Positions 39,616-49,611 of a stretch of 64,000 bases of DNA are shown here, piece after piece. The notes under the pieces are model-generated. The model was not told the origin of the DNA, did no database searches, and saw only the letters and a list, made by a program, of their open reading frames with translations. The stretch's first letter is position 1. Each line of letters begins with the position of its first letter. The translations under genes and the position numbers were made by a program. This DNA is from Thermosediminibacter oceani DSM 16646. Its GTDB lineage: Bacteria; Bacillota; Thermosediminibacteria; Thermosediminibacterales; Thermosediminibacteraceae. Location: contig NC_014377.1 in the NCBI RefSeq assembly GCF_000144645.1, positions 1 to 64,000 of the forward strand. Direction: 5' to 3'.

Positions 39616-42243
39616 ATGGATATCGTTGACATAAAGGCTATTGAAGGGCCCAATATTTACAGCCCAAAGCCTGTGATAAGAATGCTGGTGGATGTAGGAG
39701 AATACGAGGACATACCCACCAAAGATATCGAGGGGTTCAACCGGAGGCTTCTGGAAAAACTACCCGGGCTTGCTATGCACCACTGCTGCTTCGAGGAGCC
39801 CGGCGGTTTTCTGATGAGACTTCAAGAAGGCACCTATATTCCCCACGTAATAGAGCATGTGGCCCTGGAGATTTTGAACCTTCTGGGGCAGGACGTAAAG
39901 TTCGGGCGGGCGCGCAGGCTGGAGAAAACCACATACAATATAGTTTTCAGCTATAAGGGCAAATTCGCGGCTCTTGAAGCCGGTAGGCTTGCGTTCAGGC
40001 TGGTGAATGCCCTGGCCCGGGGATCCGACCTCGACCTGGAAGGGGAGCTTGAAAGAATCAAGCGCTATTGTGCCGAAATGGAGCTGGGACCAAGCACAGC
40101 CGCAATCGAAAGGGAAGCGAAAAGCCGCGGCATACCCGTCACCAGGGTGGGGGACGAAAGTCTGCTCATCCTGGGTTACGGAGCTTACCAGAAAAGGGTA
40201 AAGGCTACTATAACCGGAGAAACCAGTTGCGTTGCGGTGGATATAGCCTGCGACAAAACCCTCACAAAAAAGATGCTCACCCTGGCCGGTATTCCGGTAC
40301 CGGAAGGCACCGTGGTATGTAGCGAGGAAGAAGCCGTCCGGGCTGCCAGAGAGCTGGGGTTTCCGGTGGTCATAAAGCCCGTTGACGGCAATCAGGGCAA
40401 CGGCGTAAGCCTGAATCTAGAAAATGAAGCCGAAGTTGCCGAAGCCTTCCGACTGGCTGCCGGGTACAGCCCCAGGGTGATCGTAGAAAAGTACATCAGG
40501 GGTAGGCATTACCGGGTGCTGGTAGTGGGCGGAAAATTTGTGTGTGCTGCCGAAAGGATACCGGCCCACGTCGTGGGCGACGGCATCCGCAGCATAAGAG
40601 AGCTGATAGAGGAAGTCAACCGGGATCCGGTGAGGGGTGAAAAACACGAAAAGCCCCTGACAAAAATAAAAGTTGACCCTGTCGTCCTGAGGGTTCTGGC
40701 CCGCAGGGGCTATACGCTGGATACGGTCCCCGGGAAAGGAGAGCTCGTGTTCCTCAGGGAAAACGGTAATCTGAGCACCGGCGGCACCGCCGTGGACGTG
40801 ACGGATCTGGTATGCCCGGAAAACCGGATGCTGGCCGAGAGGGCCGCAGCCATGATAGGCCTGGACGTAGCCGGCATAGATATCACCACCGAAGACATAT
40901 CAATACCGGTGGAAAAAAGCGGCGGTGCCGTGATAGAAGTCAACGCGGCGCCGGGCATAAGGATGCACCTTTACCCCTCCATGGGAGAATCAAGACCTGC
41001 GGCGAGGGCGATAGTAGACATGCTCTTCCCGCAGGAACCCCCGAGGTTCCCGCTGGTGGCGGTTACCGGCACCAACGGAAAGACCACCACCGTGAGGATG
41101 GTAGCAAACATTCTGTCGGCTCACGGCCTAAAAGTCGGCATGACGTGTACCGACGGGGTTTACGTCGGCAGTATGTGCATAAGAAGGGGCGACTGCAGCG
41201 GCCCCGAAAGCGCAAAAATGGTGCTGCTGGACCCATCCGTGGAGGCCGCGGTACTGGAAATCGCAAGAGGTGGCCTCATCCGCGGAGGGCTTGCCTACGA
41301 ATACGCCGATGTGGGCATAATTACAAATATAACCGGCGATCACCTGGGGCAGGACGGTGTCAACACCCTGGAGGACCTGATGTTCGTCAAGTCCCTGGTG
41401 GCGGAGCAGGTAAAACCCGAAGGGTACGCCGTGCTGAACGCCGACGATATTACGTCGGTGGAGGTGAAAAAAAGGGTAAAAAGCAGGGTCATCTTTTTCA
41501 GCCTGCAGGAGGATAATCTGGTGCTCAGAAAGCACATAGCTGAAGGCGGCCGTGGCGTATACGTGAAGGACGGTTTTATCTTTTTCCAGGAAGGCGATAA
41601 ATCCGTTTCCCTGATGAAAGTGGCCGATATACCCGCTGCCATGAACGGAAGGGCCAGGCATAACGTCCAGAACGCGCTGGCTGCTGCGGCAGCCGGATGG
41701 GCGCTGGACGTGCCCGCTGAAACCATACGCCGGGCTCTTTCGGACTTTAGGTGCGATGAAAGTACGAATCCAGGCCGCCTGAACATCATCTCCGAAGGCA
41801 ATATAAGGATAATCCTGGACTACGGCCATAACCCGGCGGCCCTGGAAGCCATTATAGGCACCGCCAGGTCCATGAACCCCGCGCGAATGGTGGGCGTGAT
41901 AGCCAGCCCCGGAGACCGTCGTGACGAGGCCATCGTGAAGCTGGGCCAGGTAGCGGGCAGGGGCTTTCAGCGGCTTATAATTAAAGAGGACGAAGACCCG
42001 CGTGGCAGGAAGCCCGGCGAGGTAGCGTCGCTTCTCCTGGAGGGGGCTTTGAGTGCCGGATTGAAAAAAGATCAGATTGATGTTATCTTAAAGGAAGAAG
42101 AAGCTATAACCTTTGCTCTGGAAAACGCCCAGGACGGCGACCTTATAGTGATATTTTACGAACACTATGACAGCGCAATTGAGGCCATCCGGGAGTCTTT
42201 AAAGCGCCGCAGAAAAACGCCGGCGGCCGCGCGGATAGTTTAA
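39616..42243 (+). CDS. cphA: Cyanophycin synthetase
   Basis: Makes the nitrogen-storage polymer cyanophycin from aspartate and arginine using ATP. The 875-residue protein has the N-terminal CphA domain (1-160), an ATP-grasp domain (about 215-475) and a C-terminal Mur-ligase-like domain with GTNGKTT (485-491) and ITGDHLGQDG. Length matches known CphA1. The ATG is 7 bases after GGGAGG. With cphB it forms a storage and use module. It is outside the cyanobacteria, where the pathway was first known, but is found in some Firmicutes. Confidence 0.94.
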   Translation: MDIVDIKAIEGPNIYSPKPVIRMLVDVGEYEDIPTKDIEGFNRRLLEKLPGLAMHHCCFEEPGGFLMRLQEGTYIPHVIEHVALEILNLLGQDVKFGRARRLEKTTYNIVFSYKGKFAALEAGRLAFRLVNALARGSDLDLEGELERIKRYCAEMELGPSTAAIEREAKSRGIPVTRVGDESLLILGYGAYQKRVKATITGETSCVAVDIACDKTLTKKMLTLAGIPVPEGTVVCSEEEAVRAARELGFPVVIKPVDGNQGNGVSLNLENEAEVAEAFRLAAGYSPRVIVEKYIRGRHYRVLVVGGKFVCAAERIPAHVVGDGIRSIRELIEEVNRDPVRGEKHEKPLTKIKVDPVVLRVLARRGYTLDTVPGKGELVFLRENGNLSTGGTAVDVTDLVCPENRMLAERAAAMIGLDVAGIDITTEDISIPVEKSGGAVIEVNAAPGIRMHLYPSMGESRPAARAIVDMLFPQEPPRFPLVAVTGTNGKTTTVRMVANILSAHGLKVGMTCTDGVYVGSMCIRRGDCSGPESAKMVLLDPSVEAAVLEIARGGLIRGGLAYEYADVGIITNITGDHLGQDGVNTLEDLMFVKSLVAEQVKPEGYAVLNADDITSVEVKKRVKSRVIFFSLQEDNLVLRKHIAEGGRGVYVKDGFIFFQEGDKSVSLMKVADIPAAMNGRARHNVQNALAAAAAGWALDVPAETIRRALSDFRCDESTNPGRLNIISEGNIRIILDYGHNPAALEAIIGTARSMNPARMVGVIASPGDRRDEAIVKLGQVAGRGFQRLIIKEDEDPRGRKPGEVASLLLEGALSAGLKKDQIDVILKEEEAITFALENAQDGDLIVIFYEHYDSAIEAIRESLKRRRKTPAAARIV

Positions 42244-42322
42244 TATTTTTCGTGCCGTAGCAGGATTTAAGTATTTTGTGTGAAATATATAATTAATATT
42301 TGGTTTGAAAAGAGGGAGAGAT

Positions 42323-43177
42323 TTGGATAAGGTTGAACTGGAGGCCAGGGCAAAAATCAACCTAACCCTTGATGTACTTTACAGAAGGTCCGACGGGTAC
42401 CACGAGGTCGAAATGATAATGCAGACCATATCCCTGAAGGACCGCATCGTAATTACGCTCATTCCGGAAAAGGGTATCAGGATAGTGAACAGCTGCCGGG
42501 AACTCCCCGACGGCGAAGATAACCTTGCTTTCAAGGCCGCAAAGTTGATGATGGATGAATACGGCCTGGACGCCGGAGTTGAAATAAAGCTCTTTAAAGA
42601 GATTCCCATCGCCGCGGGCCTGGCGGGCGGAAGCGCCGACGCTGCGGCGGTGCTGGAAGGATTGAACGAACTCTTCGGGCTGGGGCTGCCGAAGGAAGCC
42701 CTCATGCGACTGGGCGAGATGATAGGGGCCGACGTACCCTTCTGTACAATGGGAGGTACGGCTCTGGCCCGCGGGAAGGGGGAAAAGCTCACCCCCCTTC
42801 CGCCCGTCCCGCCTATGAACCTGCTGCTGGTGAAACCTCCTTTTGCGGTTTCGACAAGAGAGGTATATAATAGACTGAAAATTGATTCTATTACAAAAAG
42901 ACCCGATACGGAGGCCGTGATAAGGAGCATCGAGAAGGGGGATGTGGACGGAATATCCCGGGGGCTGTGCAACGTGCTGGAAGAGGTCACCTTTGCCCAG
43001 CACCCGGAGCTCGGGATTATCAAGGCCTGGCTCGTGGAAAGAGGAGCCATGGGCAGCCTTATGTCGGGCAGCGGTCCTACCGTATACGGCATTTTTGAAA
43101 ACCGGCGGGATGCCGAAAGGGCTGCTGCGTCGATGCCGCTATCAGGGTGCAGGATTTTCATATCCCAGGTGGATTAG
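42323..43177 (+). CDS. ispE: 4-diphosphocytidyl-2-C-methyl-D-erythritol kinase
   Basis: Phosphorylates CDP-methylerythritol in the MEP isoprenoid pathway. The 284-residue GHMP kinase has the start ELEARAKINLTLDVL, the ATP loop PIAAGLAGGSADAAA (about 98-112) and the C-terminal GSLMSGSGPTVYGIF. TTG 42323 follows AGAGGGAG; an in-frame TTG at 42305 overlaps that site. It sits in the B. subtilis-like ispE-purR-spoVG order, with two extra genes in between. Confidence 0.94.
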   Translation: MDKVELEARAKINLTLDVLYRRSDGYHEVEMIMQTISLKDRIVITLIPEKGIRIVNSCRELPDGEDNLAFKAAKLMMDEYGLDAGVEIKLFKEIPIAAGLAGGSADAAAVLEGLNELFGLGLPKEALMRLGEMIGADVPFCTMGGTALARGKGEKLTPLPPVPPMNLLLVKPPFAVSTREVYNRLKIDSITKRPDTEAVIRSIEKGDVDGISRGLCNVLEEVTFAQHPELGIIKAWLVERGAMGSLMSGSGPTVYGIFENRRDAERAAASMPLSGCRIFISQVD

Positions 43178-43189
43178 GAGGGGAGAAAC

Positions 43190-43891
43190 TTGGCAGGAAA
43201 ACTAAAGTCCATAAGACTTGACAATTATAAACCCTTAAGGGAGATTGTATTTGAAGCCCTGAGGGAGGCTATAATAACCGGAGAGTTAAAGCCCGGGGAA
43301 AGACTGATGGAAGTCCAACTGGCCGAAGAAATGGGCGTTTCGCGCACTCCGGTGCGGGAAGCTATACGCAAACTGGAACTGGAAGGCCTGGTGGTGATGA
43401 TTCCCAGGAGGGGAGCCTATGTGTCGGGACTTTCCCTCAAGGACGCTGCCGACGTCTTCGAGGTAAGGCAGAGCCTTGAAGGCCTGGCTGCCGCCCTGGC
43501 GGCGGAGCGCATAACCGACGAGGAATTGGAAAGTCTCGAGAGAATACTGGTGGAGATCAGCGAGGCGGCGGAAAAGGATGACGTGGACACGGTCATCAAA
43601 AAAGATTCCGAATTCCATCAGATCCTGTTCAAGGCCACCAGGAATGACAGGCTGGTGCAGATAATAAACAACCTGAAGGAGCAGATAGACCGGTTCAGGC
43701 TCCAGTCCTTTACCAACAGGGCCAGGGTCAGGAGCCTGCTGGAAGAACATAAAAAGATTGTCGAGGCCATATCCGACAGGAACGTGGAGCTGGCGAAAAA
43801 GCTGGCTGAGGAACATATAGAAAGGGTGGAGAATAACGTCATGAACATACTGAGAAAGCAGATGGACTTTGAGGAGGAATTATCATGCTGA
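43190..43891 (+). CDS. GntR-family transcriptional regulator (FadR subfamily)
   Basis: A 233-residue regulator with the N-terminal winged helix (MEVQLAEEMGVSRTPVREAIRKLELEGLV, written in part; residues about 42-72) and a C-terminal FadR/FCD all-helical ligand domain. The FCD metal-type residues appear in DSEFHQILF and EEHKKIVEAI. The ligand and targets are unknown. The TTG start is 4-5 bases after AGGAGGGGAG. The gene is 12 bases after ispE and overlaps the next gene by 7, so it may control this operon. Confidence 0.85.
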   Translation: MAGKLKSIRLDNYKPLREIVFEALREAIITGELKPGERLMEVQLAEEMGVSRTPVREAIRKLELEGLVVMIPRRGAYVSGLSLKDAADVFEVRQSLEGLAAALAAERITDEELESLERILVEISEAAEKDDVDTVIKKDSEFHQILFKATRNDRLVQIINNLKEQIDRFRLQSFTNRARVRSLLEEHKKIVEAISDRNVELAKKLAEEHIERVENNVMNILRKQMDFEEELSC

Positions 43892-44643
43892 AGGCCCTCG
43901 TTTTGGCCGGAGGCGACGGTGACGAAAAACTCCAAGAATCCGAAGGCACAAAAGCCCTGGTCAGGATCAACGGCCGGGAGATGATTCTCTACATCCTGGA
44001 TGCGCTGAAGAAACTGGACTATATCGAAAAAATCGCCATAGTGGGTCCGAAGGAAAAGCTGAGCTCCATAAAGGTCGGACCCAATGTTGTCGTCGTCGAG
44101 GAATCGGATTCCATCGTCGGGAACATATTGCGGGGTCTGGAGCTTTTTTCCGACGACGATGAAATCCTTATCATGACCTGCGACATACCCATGGTAACCG
44201 CCGAGGCCATAGATGATTTCGTGAAAAAGGCAAAAGGCCTGAATGCCGATTTTTGTTACCCTATAATTCGCAAGGAAGATACGGAAAAGAAGTACCCGGG
44301 CATAAAGAGAACCTACGCCAGAGTAAGGGAAGGCACCTTCACCGGTGGCAACGTGGCGCTGGTCAAGGTGGGCAGCGCAAAGAGGTGCATAAAGAAGGCC
44401 GAGGAGTTCTTCACCTATAGAAAAAATCCCTTGAAACTGGCCAGCATCCTGGGCTTTTCGGTAGTCCTGAAATTTCTACTGGGGAAGCTTTCCATACCGG
44501 AACTGGAAAAAAGGGTCTACGACATCTTCGGCATCAAAGCCCGGGCTGTAATAAGTGATTTTCCCGAAATAGGAAACGACGTCGACAAAAAGAGCGACTT
44601 GGAGCTAGTCCGGGAAGTACTCGGCCGGGAGGTTGTTCAATGA
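43885..44643 (+). CDS. MobA-like nucleotidyltransferase-family protein
   Basis: A 252-residue Rossmann-type nucleotidyltransferase with the N-terminal ALVLAGGDGDEKLQESEGTK variant of the nucleotide loop and the acidic motif MTCDIPMVTAEAI. Such folds move NMP to sugars, alcohols or cofactors; the loop differs from the usual AAGxGxR and the substrate cannot be inferred. A C-terminal region (about 170-252) has no recognised motif. It overlaps the GntR gene upstream and purR downstream (ATGA), so it belongs to the same operon. Confidence 0.72.
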   Translation: MLKALVLAGGDGDEKLQESEGTKALVRINGREMILYILDALKKLDYIEKIAIVGPKEKLSSIKVGPNVVVVEESDSIVGNILRGLELFSDDDEILIMTCDIPMVTAEAIDDFVKKAKGLNADFCYPIIRKEDTEKKYPGIKRTYARVREGTFTGGNVALVKVGSAKRCIKKAEEFFTYRKNPLKLASILGFSVVLKFLLGKLSIPELEKRVYDIFGIKARAVISDFPEIGNDVDKKSDLELVREVLGREVVQ

Positions 44644-45464
44644 GGCGCAGCAAACGGCTCGTACTGCTATCCAAATTTCTTAGCGAAAACCCTAACAGGA
44701 TTTTCACCCTTAAGTATTTCGGAGACAAATACGATGCTGCTAAATCCTCGATAAGCGAGGACCTAAATATAATCAAGGATGCTTTTCACGAAGCCGGGGA
44801 GGGCACGCTGGAGACCATCCCCGGGGCCGCCGGAGGGGTGAGGTTCAGGATAAAAAGGCCGGCACAAGCTATCGAGAAGTTCGTCTTGGAGCTCTCGAGT
44901 ATCCTTTCCGACAGGTCCAGGATAATCCCCGGCGGATACCTTTACATGACCGATGTTATATTTTCACCCGAGTATTCTTCGAAAATCGGCGAGATTTTCG
45001 CACAGCTTTTTGTGGATGAAGAGCCGACTTGCGTCCTCACCGTAGAGACAAAGGGCATACCCCTTGCCCTTATGACCGCGAGAGCCCTGGGCGTGCCCCT
45101 GGTGGTGGCGCGCCGGGACAGTAGGGTTACCGAAGGGCCGTCGGTGAACATAAGCTACATATCCGGCTCCAGCCGGAGGATCCAGAATATGGCGCTGCCG
45201 ACCCGAGCCCTGTCCGAGAAGGCCCGGGTGCTCATCGTCGACGATTTCATGAAGGGCGGAGGTACCGCCCGGGGCATGAGCGAGTTGGTGCGGGAGTTTA
45301 GAGCCGAAGTGGTCGGGGTGGCGGTGCTGGTGGCTACAGCCTACCCGGAAGAAAAACTCGTGAAAAATTATACCTCCCTGCTGGTGCTTGAAAAAATCGA
45401 CGCCGAACGAGGCGAGGTAAGGCTGAAACCGGTCAAAATTCCAATAAAAAAAGAAGGAGTTTAA
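44640..45464 (+). CDS. purR: Purine operon repressor PurR
   Basis: PurR represses purine genes and is released by PRPP. The 274-residue protein has an N-terminal winged helix (about 1-73, with FGDKYDAAKSSISEDL) and a PRTase-like domain with the PRPP loop VLIVDDFMKGGGTA (about 198-211). No PRTase activity is expected in this family. The ATG overlaps the upstream stop. A sigma-H-like promoter for spoVG overlaps its 3' end. Confidence 0.94.
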   Translation: MRRSKRLVLLSKFLSENPNRIFTLKYFGDKYDAAKSSISEDLNIIKDAFHEAGEGTLETIPGAAGGVRFRIKRPAQAIEKFVLELSSILSDRSRIIPGGYLYMTDVIFSPEYSSKIGEIFAQLFVDEEPTCVLTVETKGIPLALMTARALGVPLVVARRDSRVTEGPSVNISYISGSSRRIQNMALPTRALSEKARVLIVDDFMKGGGTARGMSELVREFRAEVVGVAVLVATAYPEEKLVKNYTSLLVLEKIDAERGEVRLKPVKIPIKKEGV

Positions 45465-45481
45465 AATTTTTTATAGAATTT
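45453..45481 (+). promoter_or_regulatory. Sigma-H-like promoter of spoVG
   Basis: GAAGGAGTT (45453-45461) fits eight of nine positions of the RNAGGAWWW -35 consensus; ATAGAATTT (45473-45481) fits the RNNGAATWW -10 fully, and the spacer is 11 bases. In B. subtilis spoVG is a known sigma-H gene. Confidence 0.6.
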
Positions 45482-45515
45482 TTATAAAAATATATAACCG
45501 GGGAGGTTCAATGTC

Positions 45516-45776
45516 TTGGAGGTCACCGATGTCCGTATAAAAAGGGTGGAGAATGAGGGCAGGATGAAGGCTATAGTCTCGGTAACTTTTGACGACGAAT
45601 TTGTGGTCCACGACATACGGATTATAGAAGGAGACAAAGGCCTCTTCATAGCCATGCCCAGCCGTAAGACTTCGAGCGGACACTTCAGAGATGTGGCTCA
45701 CCCGATAAATTCGGCCGCGAGGGCCAAAATCGAGGAAGCAGTACTGAAGCAATACAACGGTGAGGATAGCAAGTAG
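45516..45776 (+). CDS. spoVG: SpoVG regulator
   Basis: SpoVG is a small regulator of sporulation and other stationary-phase processes that binds nucleic acids in several Firmicutes. The 86-residue protein begins [10 protein letters not shown] and has [22 protein letters not shown], the family hallmark. The TTG start at 45516 is 9 bases after GGGGAGG; the ATG at 45511 is in another frame and soon stops. A strong terminator follows. Confidence 0.95.
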   Translation: MEVTDVRIKRVENEGRMKAIVSVTFDDEFVVHDIRIIEGDKGLFIAMPSRKTSSGHFRDVAHPINSAARAKIEEAVLKQYNGEDSK

Positions 45777-45810
45777 ATATAGGGCAGATCCTGTCCTATA
45801 TTTTTTCTTT
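45777..45810 (+). terminator. Terminator after spoVG
   Basis: ATATAGGGCAG (45777-45787) pairs with CTGTCCTATAT (45791-45801) over a 3-base loop, with one G-U pair, then TTTTTCTTTT. Confidence 0.9.
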
Positions 45811-45895
45811 TATAAAGAGGATTTCATTAAAAAAATGTCGAAATATGAGTAGGGTTTCGGCCTGTTTTATGTTAAAATATGGGAGGTAGCAAACA

Positions 45896-47296
45896 ATGGA
45901 TTTTACGGCGGTTATTCTCGCTGCCGGTGAAGGTACGAGAATGAAATCCAACACCCCAAAGGTGCTGCATAAAGTATGCGGAATTCCCATGCTGGGACAC
46001 GTAGTTTCGGCCGCCAGGGGCGCCGGTGCAAAGAGGATAGTTGTGGTCGTGGGCAGGGGTTCCGATGAGGTAAAAAGGGCTTTCGAAGGGGAAGAAGTGG
46101 AATTCGTACTGCAGGCCGAGCAAAAGGGCACCGGCCATGCCCTGAAACAGGCACAGGAGGCTGTAAAAGGCGAAGCTGCCATTCTGGTGCTCTACGGGGA
46201 TATGCCCCTGGTGAAGAGCGAGACCCTCAGGGCTATGGCCGATTTTCACTGGAAAAACGGGGCAACCGCCACGGTTATGACGGCGAGGGTAAAAGATCCT
46301 ACAGGGTACGGCCGGATAATAAGGAAGGGCCTTGAGGTTCTGGCGATAAGGGAGGAAAAGGACGCCACGCCGGAAGAAAAGGCCATCGACGAGATTAACT
46401 CGGGGATATACTTCTTTCAGGCTGAAAAGGTCTTTGATGCATTGAACCAGGTAAATAATAACAACAAGCAGGGAGAATACTATCTAACGGACGTGATAGA
46501 AATCTTAAACGCCGGGAAGGAAAAGGTGCTGGCCTACGAGGTACAGGACCCCGACGAGGTTCAGGGCGTCAACGACAGGTTTCAGCTCTCGGTCGCCCAG
46601 GCCATTATGCAGAGGAGGATAATTCACCGCCTGATGGCTCAGGGCGTAACATTTTTGAGTCCCGAGACCTGTGTGGTCGACGCCGGAGTAAAGATAGGAA
46701 GGGATACGGTAATTTACCCGGGCGTCTTCCTGGAAGGCGATACCTGGATAGGCGAGGGCTGCACGATAATTGGTACAAGCCGCATAATAGACTCCCGAAT
46801 CGGCAACGGCGTGGAAATAACCATGTGCCACATTCAGGAGAGCGTAGTAGAGGACGGCGTAAAGATCGGACCTTTTGCCAACCTGCGGCCCGGTTCTCAC
46901 GTAATGGCGGGTGCCAAGATAGGGGACTTCGTCGAGGTTAAAAACAGCAGGGTCGGCGAGGGTTCAAAGATACCGCATCTTGCGTACGTGGGCGACGCCG
47001 AGATAGGCCGCAGGGTAAACATCGGCGCCGGAGTGATTTTCGTAAATTACGATGGATTCGAAAAGCACCGGACGGTGGTCGAGGACGACGCCTTTATAGG
47101 ATGCAATTCCAACCTCATAGCCCCGGTTACCATAGGGGCAGGTTCCTATGTGGCCGCCGGTTCCACGATCAACATGGACGTGGAAAAGGGCGCCCTGGCC
47201 ATTGCCCGGGAACGGCAGGTGAATAAGCCGGAATGGGTGGAAAAAAGGCGAAGAAAACGCGAAGGAGGAGACAAAACCGATGGAAAACAGGCTTGA
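45896..47296 (+). CDS. glmU: Bifunctional UDP-GlcNAc pyrophosphorylase / GlcN-1-P acetyltransferase
   Basis: Makes UDP-GlcNAc for peptidoglycan. The 466-residue protein has an N-terminal uridylyltransferase ([19 protein letters not shown], written in part; [17 protein letters not shown]) and a C-terminal left-handed beta helix of hexapeptide repeats with the acetyl-CoA sites [12 protein letters not shown] and [10 protein letters not shown]. The ATG follows GGGAGGTAGC. Its end overlaps prs by 17 bases, as usual for glmU-prs in Firmicutes. Confidence 0.96.
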   Translation: MDFTAVILAAGEGTRMKSNTPKVLHKVCGIPMLGHVVSAARGAGAKRIVVVVGRGSDEVKRAFEGEEVEFVLQAEQKGTGHALKQAQEAVKGEAAILVLYGDMPLVKSETLRAMADFHWKNGATATVMTARVKDPTGYGRIIRKGLEVLAIREEKDATPEEKAIDEINSGIYFFQAEKVFDALNQVNNNNKQGEYYLTDVIEILNAGKEKVLAYEVQDPDEVQGVNDRFQLSVAQAIMQRRIIHRLMAQGVTFLSPETCVVDAGVKIGRDTVIYPGVFLEGDTWIGEGCTIIGTSRIIDSRIGNGVEITMCHIQESVVEDGVKIGPFANLRPGSHVMAGAKIGDFVEVKNSRVGEGSKIPHLAYVGDAEIGRRVNIGAGVIFVNYDGFEKHRTVVEDDAFIGCNSNLIAPVTIGAGSYVAAGSTINMDVEKGALAIARERQVNKPEWVEKRRRKREGGDKTDGKQA

Positions 47297-48218
47297 GATT
47301 TTTACGGGCAATGCTAATCCTGAGCTTGCCCGGGAGATTGCCCGGAACCTTGGGATCATGGTTGGGGACGCCGTCGTAAACACCTTCAGCGACGGAGAGA
47401 TCCAGGTCAAGATAAATGAAAGCGTAAGGGGCGCCGACGTTTTCGTGATCCAGCCCTTGTCTTATCCGGTCAACGACCACCTAATGGAACTCCTCATAAT
47501 GCTGGACGCCCTCAAGAGGGCTTCGGCCTGGCGCATTACCGCCGTCATGCCCTATTACGGTTATGCCCGCCAGGACAGAAAGATCCGGGCCCGCGATCCC
47601 ATTACGGCCAAGCTGGTGGCCGACCTGATTTCCACCGCGGGAGCCCATAGGGTGCTGACTATGGACCTGCACGCCGGACAGATTCAGGGATTTTTCAACT
47701 TCCCCGTAGACCACCTGATGGCGGTGCCGATTCTGGCGGATTATTTCAGGAAAAAGGAGTTGGAGGACCCGGTGGTGGTATCCCCGGACCTGGGCGGCGT
47801 TACCAGAGCCAGGGAGTTGGCAAACAGGATAGGGGCATCCATCGCCATAATAGACAAGCGCAGGCCCGAGCCCAATAAGGCCGAGGTCATGAACATCATA
47901 GGCGATATCAGGAATAAAACAGTTATAATGATAGACGATATGATAGATACGGCTGGGACCATCACCCTGGGGGCCCAGGCGCTGCTGGACAAGGGTGCCA
48001 AAGAGGTATACGCCTGCTGTACCCACCCGGTGCTCTCCGGTCCGGCCATAGAAAGGCTCAACGCATCGCCGATTAAGGAAGTGGTGGTGACCAACACCAT
48101 ACCGCTCAGAGATCACCAGAAAATAGAGAAAATAACAGTGCTGTCGGTGGCGCCGCTTTTTGCCGAGGCCATAAGGCGCATACACCTGCACCAGTCGGTG
48201 AGCACACTTTTTGATTGA
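47280..48218 (+). CDS. prs: Ribose-phosphate pyrophosphokinase
   Basis: Makes PRPP for purine, pyrimidine, histidine and tryptophan synthesis. The 312-residue protein has the class I PRS blocks [22 protein letters not shown] and the PRPP loop [11 protein letters not shown]. The ATG follows GGAGGAGACAAA and lies within the 3' end of glmU. It makes the ligand sensed by PurR, encoded 3 kb upstream. Confidence 0.96.
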   Translation: MENRLEIFTGNANPELAREIARNLGIMVGDAVVNTFSDGEIQVKINESVRGADVFVIQPLSYPVNDHLMELLIMLDALKRASAWRITAVMPYYGYARQDRKIRARDPITAKLVADLISTAGAHRVLTMDLHAGQIQGFFNFPVDHLMAVPILADYFRKKELEDPVVVSPDLGGVTRARELANRIGASIAIIDKRRPEPNKAEVMNIIGDIRNKTVIMIDDMIDTAGTITLGAQALLDKGAKEVYACCTHPVLSGPAIERLNASPIKEVVVTNTIPLRDHQKIEKITVLSVAPLFAEAIRRIHLHQSVSTLFD

Positions 48219-48281
48219 TATTGATTTGTGGCGATAAAAAGGTTATACTAATGTTCGTAATTTTAGAAAGGAGGAATAAAG

Positions 48282-48914
48282 TTGGCTCAGGTTACTCTTA
48301 CAGCTGAAGAAAGAAAACTCGCCGGGAAAGGTACTCTGAACGAACTTCGTAGAAACGGAAAAGTGCCCGCCGTATTTTACGGTAAGAACATAGAGAACAG
48401 GACCATCGCCGTGGATGCCAAGGAATTACACAAGTTACTCAAGACCCACGGAGAAGGCGTACTTATCGACCTGGTTCTGGGCGGGGAAAAGCACACGGTA
48501 ATCATAAAAGAGATCCAGAGGGATGCACTCAAAGGCGACATCACCCATGTGGATTTCTTCAGGGTATCCATGACCGAGAAAATCGAGGTGGACCTGCCCA
48601 TTGTGCTCAAGGGCGAACCCGAGGGCGTCAAGGCCGGTGGAGTTCTGCAGCACCAGCTGCACGAGCTGACCATAGAAGCCCTTCCGGCCGATATTCCGGA
48701 GCAAATCGAGGTAGACATCTCTCACCTCCAGATCGGCGATGTGCTCATGGTGAAGGATATCAAGCTGAGCGATAAAATTACGGTAATTGATGATCCGGGA
48801 GAAGTGGTGGTTACCGTGCTTGCCCCGACGAGCGGAGAAGAGCTCGAGTCCACCGCCGGCGAGACTAACGAACCCGAAGTAGTGGCAAAAGGCAAGGAGA
48901 AAGAGGGAGAATAA
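48282..48914 (+). CDS. ctc: 50S ribosomal protein bL25 (Ctc-type)
   Basis: A 210-residue bL25 of the long Ctc type, which binds 5S rRNA; the N-terminal domain (1-95, GKGTLNELRRNGKVPAVFYGK, written in part) is followed by the C-terminal TL5-like domain (ALPADIPEQIEVDISHLQIGD) and an acidic tail. The TTG start is 6 bases after AAAGGAGG. A terminator follows and may limit read-through to pth. Confidence 0.94.
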   Translation: MAQVTLTAEERKLAGKGTLNELRRNGKVPAVFYGKNIENRTIAVDAKELHKLLKTHGEGVLIDLVLGGEKHTVIIKEIQRDALKGDITHVDFFRVSMTEKIEVDLPIVLKGEPEGVKAGGVLQHQLHELTIEALPADIPEQIEVDISHLQIGDVLMVKDIKLSDKITVIDDPGEVVVTVLAPTSGEELESTAGETNEPEVVAKGKEKEGE

Positions 48915-48919
48915 TTTTG

Positions 48920-48946
48920 GCGCAACGCATGTTGCGCTTTTCTTTT
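48920..48946 (+). terminator. Terminator or attenuator between ctc and pth
   Basis: GCGCAAC (48920-48926) pairs with GTTGCGC (48931-48937) over a GCAT loop, then TTTTCTTTT. It ends just before the pth ribosome-binding site. Confidence 0.75.
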
Positions 48947-48962
48947 CCCGGAGGTGAGGATA

Positions 48963-49526
48963 TTGTTTCTAATAGTAGGCCTGGGGAATCCGGGCAGGGA
49001 ATACGAAGAAACACGCCACAACGTGGGCTTTATGGTGCTGGACAGCCTGGCGGCCGAGCTGGGTATAAAAGTCGATAAGGTAAAATTCAAGGGTCTTTTA
49101 GGAGAAGGAGTTTACGAAGGTAAAAAACTCCTGCTCTTAAAGCCCATGACCTACATGAACAATTCCGGCCAGAGCGTGGTCGAAGCCGTGAAGTTCTATA
49201 AAATACCTCCCGAGAACCTGGTGGTGATCTACGACGATATGGATCTGCCCGTGGGGAGGCTGAGGGTCCGGGGAAGCGGCAGCTCGGGCGGCCAAAAGGG
49301 GATGGAATCCATAATATACCACATCGCCACCGAGGGCTTCCCGCGGATAAGGATAGGCATAGGGAGGCCGAAGGGTGACGTGATCAACCACGTGCTGGGC
49401 AGGTTCGACAAGGAAGAGAGAAAGAAGATTGACGCCGTTATCGACGCCGCGGTGGGAGCCGCCCTTACGATAGTGCAACACGGCGTGCAGGAGGCCATGA
49501 ACCGGTATAACGGTTTCGAAGCGTAA
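48963..49526 (+). CDS. pth: Peptidyl-tRNA hydrolase
   Basis: Releases tRNA from dropped-off peptidyl-tRNA. The 187-residue protein has GNPGREYEETRHNVGF with catalytic His19, MTYMNNSGQSV and YDDMDLPVG with the key Asp, then GSSGGQKGMESI. TTG 48963 is 8 bases after CGGAGG; a GTG at 48954 overlaps that site. This matches spoVC in B. subtilis, in the same order after ctc. Confidence 0.95.
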   Translation: MFLIVGLGNPGREYEETRHNVGFMVLDSLAAELGIKVDKVKFKGLLGEGVYEGKKLLLLKPMTYMNNSGQSVVEAVKFYKIPPENLVVIYDDMDLPVGRLRVRGSGSSGGQKGMESIIYHIATEGFPRIRIGIGRPKGDVINHVLGRFDKEERKKIDAVIDAAVGAALTIVQHGVQEAMNRYNGFEA

Positions 49527-49611
49527 AACCTGCCGTGTGGCATATAACAGTAACGATCGGGGCAGATTAAAGCATGAGGGAAATAAATACGGCACACGGG
49601 AGGTAATGCTT

